Shown here one piece after another: positions 26,381-35,285 of a DNA stretch of 64,000 nt. The position numbers and the translations under genes were made by a program. The number at the start of each line of letters is the position of its first letter. Position 1 is the first letter of the stretch. The notes under the pieces are model-generated. The model saw nothing but the letters and a program-made list of their open reading frames with translations, did not search any database and was not told where the DNA came from. The stretch is taken from NCBI GenBank assembly GCA_902506565.1, contig LR732703.1:1446525-1510524 (forward strand), read 5' to 3'. This DNA is from Burkholderiales bacterium 8X (GTDB taxonomy: Bacteria; Pseudomonadota; Gammaproteobacteria; Burkholderiales; Burkholderiaceae_C).

Positions 26381-28204
26381 GTGACCCAAAAGCCCCCCGC
26401 CATGCCGACCCGCGCCGCCGTGACCGGCGTCCAGAAGATGACGCCTTCCGAAGCCTTCGTCGAAACGATGGTCGCCAATGGCGTGACCGATATCTTCGGC
26501 ATCATGGGTTCGGCCTTCATGGATGCGATGGACATCTTCGCGCCAGCCGGCATCCGCCTGGTCCCGGTGGTGCACGAACAGGGCGGTGCCCACATGGCCG
26601 ACGGCTATGCACGCGTTTCGGGTCGCCACGGCGTCGTGATCGGGCAGAACGGCCCCGGCATCAGCAACTGCGTGACCGCGATCGCGGCGGCGTATTGGGC
26701 GCACAGCCCGGTGGTGATGATCACGCCCGAGACCGGCACCATGGGCATGGGTCTCGGCGGCTTCCAGGAAGCCAACCAGCTGCCGATGTTCCAGGAGTTC
26801 ACCAAGTACCAGGGCCACGTGGTCAATCCCAAGCGCATGGCCGAATTCACGGCGCGCTGCTTCGACCGCGCCATCTCCGAGATGGGTCCGACGCAGCTGA
26901 ACATTCCGCGCGACTACTTCTATGGCGAGATCACCACCGAGATCCCGAAGCCGATGCGCGTCGAGCGTGGTGCCGGCGGCGAGAACAGTCTCGATGCCGC
27001 CGCCGAACTGCTGGCAGAGGCTCGCTTCCCGGTCATCCTCGCCGGCGGCGGCGTGGTGATGGGCGATGCAGTCGAAGAATGCAAGGCCCTGGCCGAGCGC
27101 CTCGGCGCGCCGGTGGCCAACGGCTATCTGCGCAACGACTCGTTCCCGGCCAGCCATCCGCTCTGGGCCGGCCCGCTCGGCTACCAGGGCTCGAAGGCCG
27201 CCATGAAGCTGATCGCGCAGGCCGATGTGGTCATCGCGCTCGGCTCGCGCATGGGCCCGTTCGGCACCTTGCCGCAGCATGGAATGGACTACTGGCCGAA
27301 GGACGCCAAGATCATCCAGGTCGAGGCGGATCACACCAACCTCGGCCTTGTGAAGAAGATCACCGTCGGCATCCACGGGGATGCCAAGGCCACGGCCAAG
27401 GCCTTGCTGCAGCGCCTGGACGGCAAGACCCTGGCTTGCGACGCGTCGAAGGAAGAGCGTGCCGCCAAGATCAAGAGCGAGAAGGACGCCTGGGAGAAGG
27501 AACTCGACGAGTGGACCCACGAGCGTGACCCCTTCAGCCTCGACGCCATCGAGGAAGCCAAGGGCGAGAAGACCCCGACCGGCGGCACCTACCTGCATCC
27601 GCGCCAGGTGCTGCGCGAGCTCGAGAAGGCGATGCCGCCGCGGGTCATGGTGTCGACCGACATCGGCAACATCAACGCCATCGCCAACAGCTACCTTCGC
27701 TTCGAGGAGCCGCGCAGCTTCTTCGCGCCGATGAGCTTTGGCAACTGCGGCTACTCGCTGCCGACCATGATCGGCGCCAAGTGCGCGGCACCCGACCGCC
27801 CGGCCGTGGCCTACGCCGGCGACGGCGCCTGGGGCATGAGCATGGTCGAGATCATGACCGCCGTGCGGCACGACATCCCGGTGACCGCGGTGGTCTTCCA
27901 CAACCGCCAGTGGGGCGCCGAGAAGAAGAACCAGGTCGACTTCTACAACCGCCGCTTCGTGGCGGGCGAACTCGAAAGCGAAAGCTTCGCCGGCATCGCC
28001 AAGGCGATGGGCGCCGAAGGCATCGTGGTCGACAAGATCGAGGATGTCGGCCCGGCACTCAAGAAGGCGATCGATCTGCAGATGAACGAGAAGAAGACCT
28101 GCGTCATCGAGATCATGTGCACCCGCGAGCTGGGCGATCCGTTCCGCCGCGACGCCTTGTCGAAGCCGGTTCGCTTCCTCGACAAGTACAAGGACTACGT
28201 CTGA
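26381..28204 (+). CDS. xsc: Sulfoacetaldehyde acetyltransferase Xsc
   Basis: A 607-residue ThDP enzyme, the key enzyme of C2-sulfonate degradation: sulfoacetaldehyde plus phosphate gives acetyl phosphate and sulfite. Seen: N-terminal PYR domain with GIMGSAFMDAMDIF and VVHEQGGAHMADGYARVS (conserved ThDP Glu), middle domain ILAGGGVVMGDAVEE, and the C-terminal ThDP motif beginning YAGDGAWGMSMVEIM and running to the NRQWGAEKKNQVDF block characteristic of Xsc. The GTG at 26381 has AGGAGA five bases upstream and is preferred to ATG 26402, which lacks a ribosome site. pta follows 22 bases after the stop. Confidence 0.93.
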   Translation: MTQKPPAMPTRAAVTGVQKMTPSEAFVETMVANGVTDIFGIMGSAFMDAMDIFAPAGIRLVPVVHEQGGAHMADGYARVSGRHGVVIGQNGPGISNCVTAIAAAYWAHSPVVMITPETGTMGMGLGGFQEANQLPMFQEFTKYQGHVVNPKRMAEFTARCFDRAISEMGPTQLNIPRDYFYGEITTEIPKPMRVERGAGGENSLDAAAELLAEARFPVILAGGGVVMGDAVEECKALAERLGAPVANGYLRNDSFPASHPLWAGPLGYQGSKAAMKLIAQADVVIALGSRMGPFGTLPQHGMDYWPKDAKIIQVEADHTNLGLVKKITVGIHGDAKATAKALLQRLDGKTLACDASKEERAAKIKSEKDAWEKELDEWTHERDPFSLDAIEEAKGEKTPTGGTYLHPRQVLRELEKAMPPRVMVSTDIGNINAIANSYLRFEEPRSFFAPMSFGNCGYSLPTMIGAKCAAPDRPAVAYAGDGAWGMSMVEIMTAVRHDIPVTAVVFHNRQWGAEKKNQVDFYNRRFVAGELESESFAGIAKAMGAEGIVVDKIEDVGPALKKAIDLQMNEKKTCVIEIMCTRELGDPFRRDALSKPVRFLDKYKDYV

Positions 28205-28226
28205 GCCGCCGCAGGGTCTGCGCGCC

Positions 28227-29156
28227 GTGAGCGAAGCGACTTATCCGCGGCTCGACGCCCTGGTCGAGCGGGCGCGGCAGCGGGCTGCAGCGGCGCCTTC
28301 GCCGCTGCGCATCGCGCTGGCCTATCCCTGCGATGCCGCGGCGCTGGATGCAGCGGGCCGCATCGCGGATGCCGGGCTCGGCAGCCCGGTGCTGGTGGGG
28401 CCGCGCGAAGCCATCCTGCGGGCGGCACATGCGGCCGGGGTCGACGCGGAGCGGTTCGAGATCGTCGAAACCGAGGACGATCCGGCTGCCGCTGCGCGAC
28501 ATGCCACCACGATGGCGCGTGAGGGGGAGGTCGCGGCCTTGATGAAGGGGTCGCTGCACACCGACGAGCTGATGTCTGCGGTGGTCGACCGTCATACCGG
28601 GCTGCGGGGCGATTCGCGCATCAGCCATGTCTTTCTGTTCGACCTGCCGCGCTATCCGAAGCTGCTGGGCGTGGCGGACTGCGTGGTCAACATCGCGCCC
28701 TCGCTTGCAACCAAGCAAGACATTCTCGGCAATGCGGTCCGATTGCTGCAGGTGCTCGGCATCGCCGAGCCCAAGGTCGCGATCGTGGCGGCGACCGAGT
28801 CGGTCAATCCGGCGATCCCCGCCACGCTCGATGCCAAGGCGCTGGTGGAACAGGCCGCGGCCGGCGCCTGGCCGGGCGCGCGGGTCGAGGGGCCGTTCGG
28901 CTTCGACAACGCGATCTCCGCGGAAGCCGCGCGCATCAAGAAGATCGACAGCCAGGTGAGCGGCGATGCCGACCTGCTGGTGATGCCGGACCTGAACAGC
29001 GGCAACATCCTCTACAAGAGCTTCACCTACATCGGTGGCGGCGAATGTGCGGGGCTGGTGCTGGGCGCGCGCGTGCCGATCGTGCTGACTTCGCGCGCGG
29101 ATTCGGCGACGGCGCGGATCGCGTCGGTGGCGTTGGCGGTGCTGGCTGCGGGCTAG
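28227..29156 (+). CDS. pta: Phosphate acetyltransferase, short form
   Basis: A 309-residue PTA_PTB-domain enzyme that turns acetyl phosphate from Xsc into acetyl-CoA. Seen: HTDELMSAVVDRHTGLR and the C-terminal signature LVMPDLNSGNILYKSFTYIGG, followed by the conserved ECAGLVLGARVPIVLTSRADS part. GTG start at 28227. The short single-domain form without the DRTGG regulatory region is the one usually linked to xsc. Its immediate position after xsc supports the role over phosphate butyryltransferase. Confidence 0.88.
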   Translation: MSEATYPRLDALVERARQRAAAAPSPLRIALAYPCDAAALDAAGRIADAGLGSPVLVGPREAILRAAHAAGVDAERFEIVETEDDPAAAARHATTMAREGEVAALMKGSLHTDELMSAVVDRHTGLRGDSRISHVFLFDLPRYPKLLGVADCVVNIAPSLATKQDILGNAVRLLQVLGIAEPKVAIVAATESVNPAIPATLDAKALVEQAAAGAWPGARVEGPFGFDNAISAEAARIKKIDSQVSGDADLLVMPDLNSGNILYKSFTYIGGGECAGLVLGARVPIVLTSRADSATARIASVALAVLAAG

Positions 29157-29430
29157 GCGAGGGCGCCTGCCTGGCGCTTGCGCTGCCGCCTGGCCTCGGT
29201 GGCTTGAGGTGCATCGGGGCGGCCCTCGCACGGGTCTTGCGGGTCTAGGCGGGACTCCGAAGCATCCAAATTTCTAGTTCTTTCTGAAGTCGAAAACTTT
29301 CGTGTGAAGTTTGCTCCCGCCAGGACAGCGCAGGTCGTTGCCGCGGTTGCGCCGCGACCAGACAATCGCGCGCTCCTTTCGCATGGGTCGGTTCTCGACC
29401 CGGTGGACAAGGGTCAGGGACGACCAAGAA

Positions 29431-30741
29431 ATGAAGAACGACAAGGGGCGTGCGGCTTGCGCGCTGGAGGTAGGTTGCTGCGCTGCGCGTGATTTCTTGA
29501 GGCGCGGTGTCGGCGGGCTCCTGATGGTCTCGCTGATCGCTGCGCCGGATCATGGCTCGGCGCAGATTGCAGCCCTGCCTTCGGCGGCTGCGATGCATCG
29601 GCCACAGGTGCTGATGACGCCGAACGGCGTGCCGATGGTGAACATCACGGCGCCCTCCGCTGCAGGGGTTTCGCGCAACCTCTACCAGCAGTTCGATGTG
29701 GATCGCAAAGGCGCGATCCTGAACAACAGCAGGACCGGAGCGCAGACGAATCTTGGCGGCGCGGTGGGTGCGAACCCGTGGCTTGCGAATGGCGCGGCTC
29801 GGGTCATCTTGAATGAGGTTCGGAGCAACGATCCGTCTCTGCTTCGTGGTCCGGTGGAGGTCGCTGGTCAGCGGGCCGAGGTTGTGATCGCGAATCCTTC
29901 GGGGATTCAGGTCGATGGCGGTGCGTTCATCAACGCGAGTCGCGCGACGCTCACCACGGGAACGCCCGAAGTCAACGCGCTCGGAGGGCTCGAGCGCTAC
30001 GTCGTTCGCGACGGCACGATCACCGTCGATGGCGCAGGGCTCGACCTGAGCCGCACCGACTACGGCGCAATCCTCGCGCGCGCCATCAAGGTCAACTCCG
30101 CGATCTGGGCGAACTACCTGCAGGCCACCGGTGGGGCGAACGAGATCGATGCGGCGACCGGCGAAGCCAAGCCTGTGGAAGGCAAGGGCGAGCGTCCGCA
30201 GTTCCGCCTCGATGTCGCACTCCTTGGGGGCATGTATGCCGGCAAGATCTTCCTCAATGGCACCGAGCACGGCTTGGGTGTTCGCAACTTCGGCACGCTG
30301 AGTTCGACGGGCGACCTGATCCTCACGAGCGACGGCAAGCTGGTGAACAAGGGAACGATCGAGGCGGCTATGCAAGGATTCGAGCTGGACGATTCGGCCA
30401 ACGGCTTCACGGTCCGTGCGCAAGACGTCGAACACTCGCACATGCACGGCATGTGTGCCGCAGGCTCCAGTTCGCAGACCTGCAGCCGGCGAGTCGAGCA
30501 ATACCGCCAGTCGCTATGGGATCTTCGTTCGATCGATGGTTTGGCAGGGCTGCTTCATCTCTATCAGGACGAGTTCGCACCAGGCCATGCCAACCTGCAC
30601 ACCTACAACGGCAAGGTGGGCTTCGAACACTTGCGCGGCGACAGCATGGTGCCGCGCGCCGTGGAGGAGGAGATCGTCAAGGGCTCTTCCGCGATCATCG
30701 AGGAGTACCTGCGGAGATGCCAATGCCTGGTGAAGAAATGA
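29431..30741 (+). CDS. Short filamentous-haemagglutinin-like protein with TPS secretion domain
   Basis: A 436-residue protein whose first 300 residues match the TPS (haemagglutination activity) domain of two-partner secretion exoproteins: an N-terminal membrane-crossing segment (GVGGLLMVSLIAAPDHGSAQ), VLNNS/NLGG-type turns, NPWLANGAARVILNEV and the ANPSGIQVDGG motif at residues 154-164. Normal family members run to thousands of residues. Here the beta-helix stops near residue 330 and an unrelated C-terminus follows, with Cys342, 351, 430 and 432 and a helical end. The 274 bp before it hold no gene. No TpsB transporter gene lies in the window. Its stop overlaps the start of a small membrane-protein gene. 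Confidence 0.7.
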   Translation: MKNDKGRAACALEVGCCAARDFLRRGVGGLLMVSLIAAPDHGSAQIAALPSAAAMHRPQVLMTPNGVPMVNITAPSAAGVSRNLYQQFDVDRKGAILNNSRTGAQTNLGGAVGANPWLANGAARVILNEVRSNDPSLLRGPVEVAGQRAEVVIANPSGIQVDGGAFINASRATLTTGTPEVNALGGLERYVVRDGTITVDGAGLDLSRTDYGAILARAIKVNSAIWANYLQATGGANEIDAATGEAKPVEGKGERPQFRLDVALLGGMYAGKIFLNGTEHGLGVRNFGTLSSTGDLILTSDGKLVNKGTIEAAMQGFELDDSANGFTVRAQDVEHSHMHGMCAAGSSSQTCSRRVEQYRQSLWDLRSIDGLAGLLHLYQDEFAPGHANLHTYNGKVGFEHLRGDSMVPRAVEEEIVKGSSAIIEEYLRRCQCLVKK

Positions 30742-31040
30742 AGTTCCTGCTGGTCGTGGGTCTTGGCTCGATCGCCCTGTTCGCCTTCGTCGCGATTGCC
30801 ATCTCTTTCGCCACACGCCGTCCGCTGCAGGCCGTGGCCCTTGGTACGTTGACCCTGTTCGTCATCATCGAAGGGCTGCTGGTCTGGGCAAGCCACCCTG
30901 TCGAAGAATTGCAACGCTGGCATGTCTTCGCGATGTCCCTTGCAGGTGGCCTGGCCGTAGGCGGCGTGAAGATGCTGCTTTCGAAAAGGTTGCAAACCAA
31001 AGCCGCCGCTTCCGATTCGCCCGATCACCCCCGCACGTAA
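30738..31040 (+). CDS. Small three-helix membrane protein, possible immunity partner
   Basis: A 100-residue protein with three predicted membrane helices (FLLVVGLGSIALFAFVAIAI; VALGTLTLFVIIEGLLVWA; VFAMSLAGGLAVGGVKMLL) and a short charged tail. The ATG at 30738 overlaps the TGA of the TPS-domain gene (ATGA); an in-frame ATG at 30723 would add five residues. No family recognised. Inferred from the overlap: it works with the protein encoded just upstream, for instance as an immunity protein in the inner membrane. This is a hypothesis from gene layout. Confidence 0.6.
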   Translation: MKFLLVVGLGSIALFAFVAIAISFATRRPLQAVALGTLTLFVIIEGLLVWASHPVEELQRWHVFAMSLAGGLAVGGVKMLLSKRLQTKAAASDSPDHPRT

Positions 31041-31049
31041 GCTGCAACG

Positions 31050-31077
31050 AAAAAAAAGGCGCGCCCGAGAGCGCGCC
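31050..31077 (-). terminator. Rho-independent terminator of the glycine-zipper gene
   Basis: Hairpin GGCGCGC-CCGAGA-GCGCGCC (31058-31077) followed on the minus strand by a run of seven to eight T. It lies 27 bases beyond the stop of the minus-strand lipoprotein gene, which it should terminate. It may also act on the plus-strand gene ending at 31040. Confidence 0.8.
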
Positions 31078-31104
31078 AACTTTAGAGATGCATGCTGACG
31101 GAGA

Positions 31105-31386
31105 TCAGTAACGCGGCCCGTTCGACGGGTAGTACCGGTTGTCGTTGTATTGCTGGTTGTCGTAGTTGCGCTGATCGGAACGGCGACCGACCTGGTTGCC
31201 GATCAACCCGCCGATGGCAGCGCCGCCAACCGTGCTCGCGGTGTTGCCGCCGATGGCATTGCCGACGACAGCGCCACCGACTGCGCCGACACCGGTGCCG
31301 ATCTGCTCGTTGGGACCGGCTGCGCAGCCTGCGAGCGTCATGACGCCAGCCACCGTTGCCGCAGAAATCCAGAGACGTGTCTTCAT
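31105..31386 (-). CDS. Glycine-zipper lipoprotein
   Basis: A 93-residue lipoprotein: signal peptide MKTRLWISAATVAGVMT with lipobox LAGC, then a glycine zipper (GTGVGAVGGAVVGNAIGG; GGAAIGGLIGNQVG) and a Gln/Asn/Tyr-rich tail. Such OsmB/SlyB-like proteins insert into or span the outer membrane and often respond to stress. It lies downstream of regA with 155 bp between, with its own GGTGG-type ribosome region and terminator, so it is probably a single transcription unit. Confidence 0.8.
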   Translation of the reverse strand: MKTRLWISAATVAGVMTLAGCAAGPNEQIGTGVGAVGGAVVGNAIGGNTASTVGGAAIGGLIGNQVGRRSDQRNYDNQQYNDNRYYPSNGPRY

Positions 31387-31541
31387 GGTGTCCACCTTTC
31401 GTTGATGAGGTGGAACCATTCTCCGAAGTGATTCATGCATAGGTGTAGGAGTCGACCCCGGACAGCTGAGCGAATGCATGACCGACGGCTGCACGCCTCG
31501 CTGAGGTTGCACCGCAGCAATTCGTGACATCGTTCCGCTCT

Positions 31542-32096
31542 TCAGCTGACCTGCTGCTTCCCGAGCTTTCGGGCGAGTGTCCGGCGATGCATGCCGAGCC
31601 TTCGCGCCGTCTCGGAGATGTTGAAGCCGGTCTCCGCCAAGGTCTCGTGGATGCGCTCCCATTCGAGCGTCTTGATCGACGACGAGCGATTGGTGAGGCC
31701 GACCTCGGTATTGCCGGTTTCGCGACCGAAGGCCGCTTCGATGTCGTCGGTGTTCGACGGCTTTGCAAGATAGTGGCACGCGCCCAGCTTGATGGCCTCG
31801 ACCGCGGTCGCGATGCTGGCGAAGCCGGTCAACACCACGATCAGCATCTGCGCATCGTGGGCATGCAGCGCCTGTACCGCCGACAACCCTGACGCCTCGC
31901 CCTGGAGCTTCAAGTCGACCACTGCATGCGTCGGCGAATGTTCCTTCAGATGGTCGACAACGCCTTCGACATTCGGCGTGACATGGACCGCATAGCCGCG
32001 GCGCTCGAACGATCGGCACAGGGTGCGCGCGAAGGCCGCATCGTCCTCGACGATCAGCAAGCGTCTCGCGAAGGCCGCGTGCGAATCAGCTGTCAT
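31542..32096 (-). CDS. regA: Redox response regulator RegA/PrrA
   Basis: A 184-residue response regulator of the RegA/PrrA/ActR group. Receiver domain residues about 10-125: acidic pocket LLIVEDDAAF, phospho-acceptor Asp in AVVDLKL, Thr in VVLTGFAS and Lys in YLAKPSNTDDI. A proline-free linker leads to a C-terminal Fis-type helix-turn-helix (ISETARRLGMHRRTLARKLGK). The start ATG at 32096 overlaps the end of regB by 11 bases. Known: RegA controls respiratory oxidases and other redox genes. Here it is beside cyoABCD, its plausible target. Confidence 0.88.
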   Translation of the reverse strand: MTADSHAAFARRLLIVEDDAAFARTLCRSFERRGYAVHVTPNVEGVVDHLKEHSPTHAVVDLKLQGEASGLSAVQALHAHDAQMLIVVLTGFASIATAVEAIKLGACHYLAKPSNTDDIEAAFGRETGNTEVGLTNRSSSIKTLEWERIHETLAETGFNISETARRLGMHRRTLARKLGKQQVS

Positions 32097-33408
32097 GGTC
32101 TTCCTCCAAGTCGAGCGCGATGGCCGCGAGCGGCAAGGCAAGGCGCAGCTCTGCGCCGCCCTCCGGCCTGTTCCGCGCCGTGACGGTGCCGCCCAGCGTG
32201 CGCGCGACATTGACCACCAGGAACAGGCCGAGGCCGCCGCCCGGCCGGCCCTTGCTGCTGCGATACGGTTTGCCGAACTCCGACAGCATGGCCGGCGCGA
32301 AGCCCGGGCCCTGGTCGCTGACCGTCAGCACCAGGGCATCGTCCTCTCGCGCCGTCTCGAGCTTGACCGCCCTGGGCGAAGCTTCGAGGGCGTTGTCCAG
32401 CACGTTGTGGATCATCTGCTTCAAGGTGGAGTCGGAGACCATCGGCAAATCTTCGCCGAAACCGTCGACATACTCGAAAGCCTGCACCGGGCGGGTGGCT
32501 TGCCATTCCTTGACCAATTCGTCGATGAAACGGCCGATGGTGGTTTCCTCCGACGACTCGCCGCGCGCCTCGCCGGCCGACATCAGGATGCCGCTCACGA
32601 TGGTCTTGCAACGCTCGATCTGCGCCTGCATCTCGCAGACCTCGTCGAGCAGTTCGGGGTCGGAGGTGAAATGCGGCAAGCGCCGCCAGTCGCCAAGGAT
32701 CACCGACAGCGTGGCGAGCGGCGTGCCGAGTTCGTGGGCCGCGCCGGAAGCCAGCAGCCCCATCCGCACGATGTGCTCTTCCTCGGCTGCCCGTTGCCGC
32801 AAGGCGGCCAGCCGCGCATCGCGGGCGCGCAGGTTGCGATTGATGCGGGTGATGAAGATGAGGAGCAGCGCCGCGATCAGCGCGAAGCAGACCAGCATGC
32901 CGAGGACGTAAGGGCTTTCGAGTCCGTGGTCGCGTTCCAGCGGGAGCGCCAGCGGCTGCGAGAAGACGGCGAGGGCGATGAAGCACAACACCGTGGTGCT
33001 CGCGATGATCGCCGTCGACCAGGTCTCGAGCAGCACGGCGCCCAGGATGACCTGCAGCAAGAAGAGAAACACGAACGGATTGCTGCTGCCGCCCGAAAGC
33101 GCCAACTGCACGGTGAGCATCGCGACGTCGACCATCAGCGCGAACAGGAGCTCCGTGTTGCCGACTTCGCTGCCGCCGCGAAGCCGCGCCATGCTCGCGA
33201 TGTTGAAGGCCACGAGGCAGCCCAGCACCGCCATCATGGCCTTGAGCGGCAACGCGATGTCGAGACCGAAATGCACCACGCAGATGGTGACCAGCTGACC
33301 GCCGACCGCCAGCCAGCGCAGCTGCACCAGCTGCTGCATGTTGTCGCGGCCGGTGCGGTCGCGAAGGCCGGCGTGGGTCGTCGCATCAACCATGGTCATG
33401 GCGTCCAT
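32086..33408 (-). CDS. regB: Redox-sensing histidine kinase RegB/PrrB
   Basis: A 440-residue sensor kinase with six N-terminal membrane helices. Seen: the RegB quinone-site heptapeptide GGSSNPF between helices 3 and 4, the H-box AAHELGTPLATL, the redox-active cysteine region QIERCKTIVSGIL that corresponds to RegB Cys265, and ATPase motifs NVLDNALEASP, DQGPGF and GGGLGLFLVV. All functional parts are present. It lies between the SURF1-like gene and regA in the oxidase region, and its end overlaps regA. A role in sensing the quinone pool is expected from the family. Confidence 0.9.
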   Translation of the reverse strand: MDAMTMVDATTHAGLRDRTGRDNMQQLVQLRWLAVGGQLVTICVVHFGLDIALPLKAMMAVLGCLVAFNIASMARLRGGSEVGNTELLFALMVDVAMLTVQLALSGGSSNPFVFLFLLQVILGAVLLETWSTAIIASTTVLCFIALAVFSQPLALPLERDHGLESPYVLGMLVCFALIAALLLIFITRINRNLRARDARLAALRQRAAEEEHIVRMGLLASGAAHELGTPLATLSVILGDWRRLPHFTSDPELLDEVCEMQAQIERCKTIVSGILMSAGEARGESSEETTIGRFIDELVKEWQATRPVQAFEYVDGFGEDLPMVSDSTLKQMIHNVLDNALEASPRAVKLETAREDDALVLTVSDQGPGFAPAMLSEFGKPYRSSKGRPGGGLGLFLVVNVARTLGGTVTARNRPEGGAELRLALPLAAIALDLEEDHDS

Positions 33409-34189
33409 TGTGCGCAGCCTGGCGCACGGCGCGCTCGTCGCGCCACACCAGCCACGCGGCGATCAGCACCATCGCCGCCAGTGCATACCAGGTGATTGCG
33501 TAAACCAGGTGGTTGTTCTGGAATCGAATCACCGTCAGCCCGCCGACCGGCTCGCCCGCGCCCGCGCTTGCCGGCCGCGCCGCCGCATCCGCGTCGACGA
33601 AGTAGGGCGCAACGCGAGTCAAGCCGCGAGCCTTCGCGATGGCGGGCAGCTCGCGCGAGAACCAACGCTCGGCCGCCGGGTCATTGCGGCGCGGAAAGTG
33701 CCCCGCGGGCTCCGACATCCGAAGCAGGCCGGTGACCCTGACCGCACCCGTCGGTGTCGGCGGCGCATCGGCAGGTCGCGCGGAGGCGGCGATGAATCCT
33801 CGATTCACCAGGACCTGGCTGCCGCCCGCGAGCTGCAACGGTGTCAGCACCCAGAAGCCGCTGCCGAGATCGGTGCTGGCCTGCACCAGCGTCTGCCGGT
33901 CCGCGAGCCATTGCCCTTCAAGGACGACATGCCGGTATTCGTGCCCGGCCGCATCCACCCGCGGCCACTCGGGCTCGGCCGGGGCGGGTACCGGCGGCGC
34001 GGCGACCCGCTCGGCCACGCGTTCCATCAGATCGAGCTTCCAGGCGCGGCGCTGCACCTGCCAATTGCCCAGGGCCACCAGCACGCCGAGCAGCAGCAAC
34101 CCGATCACGGCAAGAGTGGCCAGCGTGGCGCCGGATCGCGGCGCGCGCGAGGCTTCGGTCGGGGCGGGCTGCGAAACCGCTGCGGACAT
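33386..34189 (-). CDS. SURF1-family protein
   Basis: A 267-residue SURF1 protein with one membrane helix near each end (LATLAVIGLLLLGVLVALG; VYAITWYALAAMVLIAAWLVW) and the family motifs LGNWQVQRRAWK, VLVNRGFI and NNHLVYAITWY. SURF1 helps assemble haem-copper oxidases. The ATG at 34189 is used; a TTG at 34213 would overlap cyoD by four bases. Its position right after cyoD suggests a role in this oxidase rather than in cytochrome c oxidase. Confidence 0.85.
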   Translation of the reverse strand: MSAAVSQPAPTEASRAPRSGATLATLAVIGLLLLGVLVALGNWQVQRRAWKLDLMERVAERVAAPPVPAPAEPEWPRVDAAGHEYRHVVLEGQWLADRQTLVQASTDLGSGFWVLTPLQLAGGSQVLVNRGFIAASARPADAPPTPTGAVRVTGLLRMSEPAGHFPRRNDPAAERWFSRELPAIAKARGLTRVAPYFVDADAAARPASAGAGEPVGGLTVIRFQNNHLVYAITWYALAAMVLIAAWLVWRDERAVRQAAHNGRHDHG

Positions 34190-34209
34190 CGACGCCGACC
34201 GCGCCCCGG

Positions 34210-34647
34210 TCAAGGCATGTTCTTCATGTCGTGGCCGGCGGGCATCATGTTGGTGTTCATGTGGTACATGACCCAGATCGATCCGCTCAGCGTGATGACC
34301 ACCAGCACGATGGTGAAGATCAACGCCAGCATCGACCAGCCGCCTTCCGACTTGGTATTCATGTGCAGGAAGTAGATCATGTGGACCACGATCTGCACCG
34401 CGGCGAAGGCGAGGATCACCCAGGCCGTGACGTTCGGCTGCTCGAAGACCTTGCCCATCACCAGCCAGAACGGAATCGCCGTCAGGATGATCGACAGAAC
34501 GAAGCCGGTCATGTAGCCGCCGAAGGTGCTGTGTCCCACCTCGTCGTTGTCGTGATCGCTGTGGGCGTGGCCTTCCTGCTGGGCGTGGCCATGGCCCTGG
34601 CTTTGCGCTTGGGCGGCGTGCGAGGAACGATCGATGCTGCTGCTCAT
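34210..34647 (-). CDS. cyoD: Cytochrome o ubiquinol oxidase subunit IV
   Basis: A 145-residue subunit with three membrane helices ([19 protein letters not shown] onward) and a His/Gln-rich head (residues 8-40, [15 protein letters not shown]). The pattern [15 protein letters not shown] is the usual CyoD core. The start ATG at 34647 overlaps the end of cyoC by four bases. The histidine-rich head is longer than in Escherichia coli. Confidence 0.9.
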   Translation of the reverse strand: MSSSIDRSSHAAQAQSQGHGHAQQEGHAHSDHDNDEVGHSTFGGYMTGFVLSIILTAIPFWLVMGKVFEQPNVTAWVILAFAAVQIVVHMIYFLHMNTKSEGGWSMLALIFTIVLVVITLSGSIWVMYHMNTNMMPAGHDMKNMP

Positions 34648-35285
34648 TGCAGGGATCCCATCAGGTAGACGAAGGTGAAGACGCCGATCCAGACGACGTC
34701 CAGGAAGTGCCAGAACATCGACAGGCACATCAGCCGCCGCCGGTTCTCGGCGATCAGCCCGTGCCGCTTGACCTGGACCATCAGCGTGACCAGCCAGACG
34801 ATGCCGAAGGTGACGTGCAGCCCGTGCGTGCCGACCAGCGCGAAGAAGGCCGAGAGAAAGGCGCTGCGCTGCGGCACGGCGCCTTCGTGGATCAGGTGCG
34901 AGAACTCGTACAACTCCACCGCGATGAAGCCGAGGCCGAACAAGCCGGTGATGCCGAGCCAGGCGAGCACGGTGCCCACGCGCTTCTTCTGCATCTCGAG
35001 CATCGCGAAGCCGTAGGTGATCGACGAGAGCAGCAGCAGCGAGGTGTTGAGCGCGACCAGCGGCAGGTCGAAGAGATCGGCGCCGGACGGTCCGGCCGCG
35101 TAGCTTCGGCCCAGCACCGCGTACACCGCGAACAGGCAGGCGAACACCAGGCAGTCGCTCATCAGGTAGAGCCAGAAGCCCAGCAGCGTCCCGTTCTCGG
35201 GGTGGTGTTCGTCCTCGACGTAGAAGCGCAGGTTGTCGGGCGCCGCGACGCTGCCGGGGGCGGGGTTCAAGGTGGTGTCAGACAT
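34644..35285 (-). CDS. cyoC: Cytochrome o ubiquinol oxidase subunit III
   Basis: A 213-residue, five-helix subunit III. Diagnostic parts: [19 protein letters not shown], the [16 protein letters not shown] motif (here [17 protein letters not shown]) and a C-terminal [20 protein letters not shown]. It overlaps cyoB by eight bases and cyoD by four, consistent with one operon. Confidence 0.93.
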   Translation of the reverse strand: MSDTTLNPAPGSVAAPDNLRFYVEDEHHPENGTLLGFWLYLMSDCLVFACLFAVYAVLGRSYAAGPSGADLFDLPLVALNTSLLLLSSITYGFAMLEMQKKRVGTVLAWLGITGLFGLGFIAVELYEFSHLIHEGAVPQRSAFLSAFFALVGTHGLHVTFGIVWLVTLMVQVKRHGLIAENRRRLMCLSMFWHFLDVVWIGVFTFVYLMGSLQ

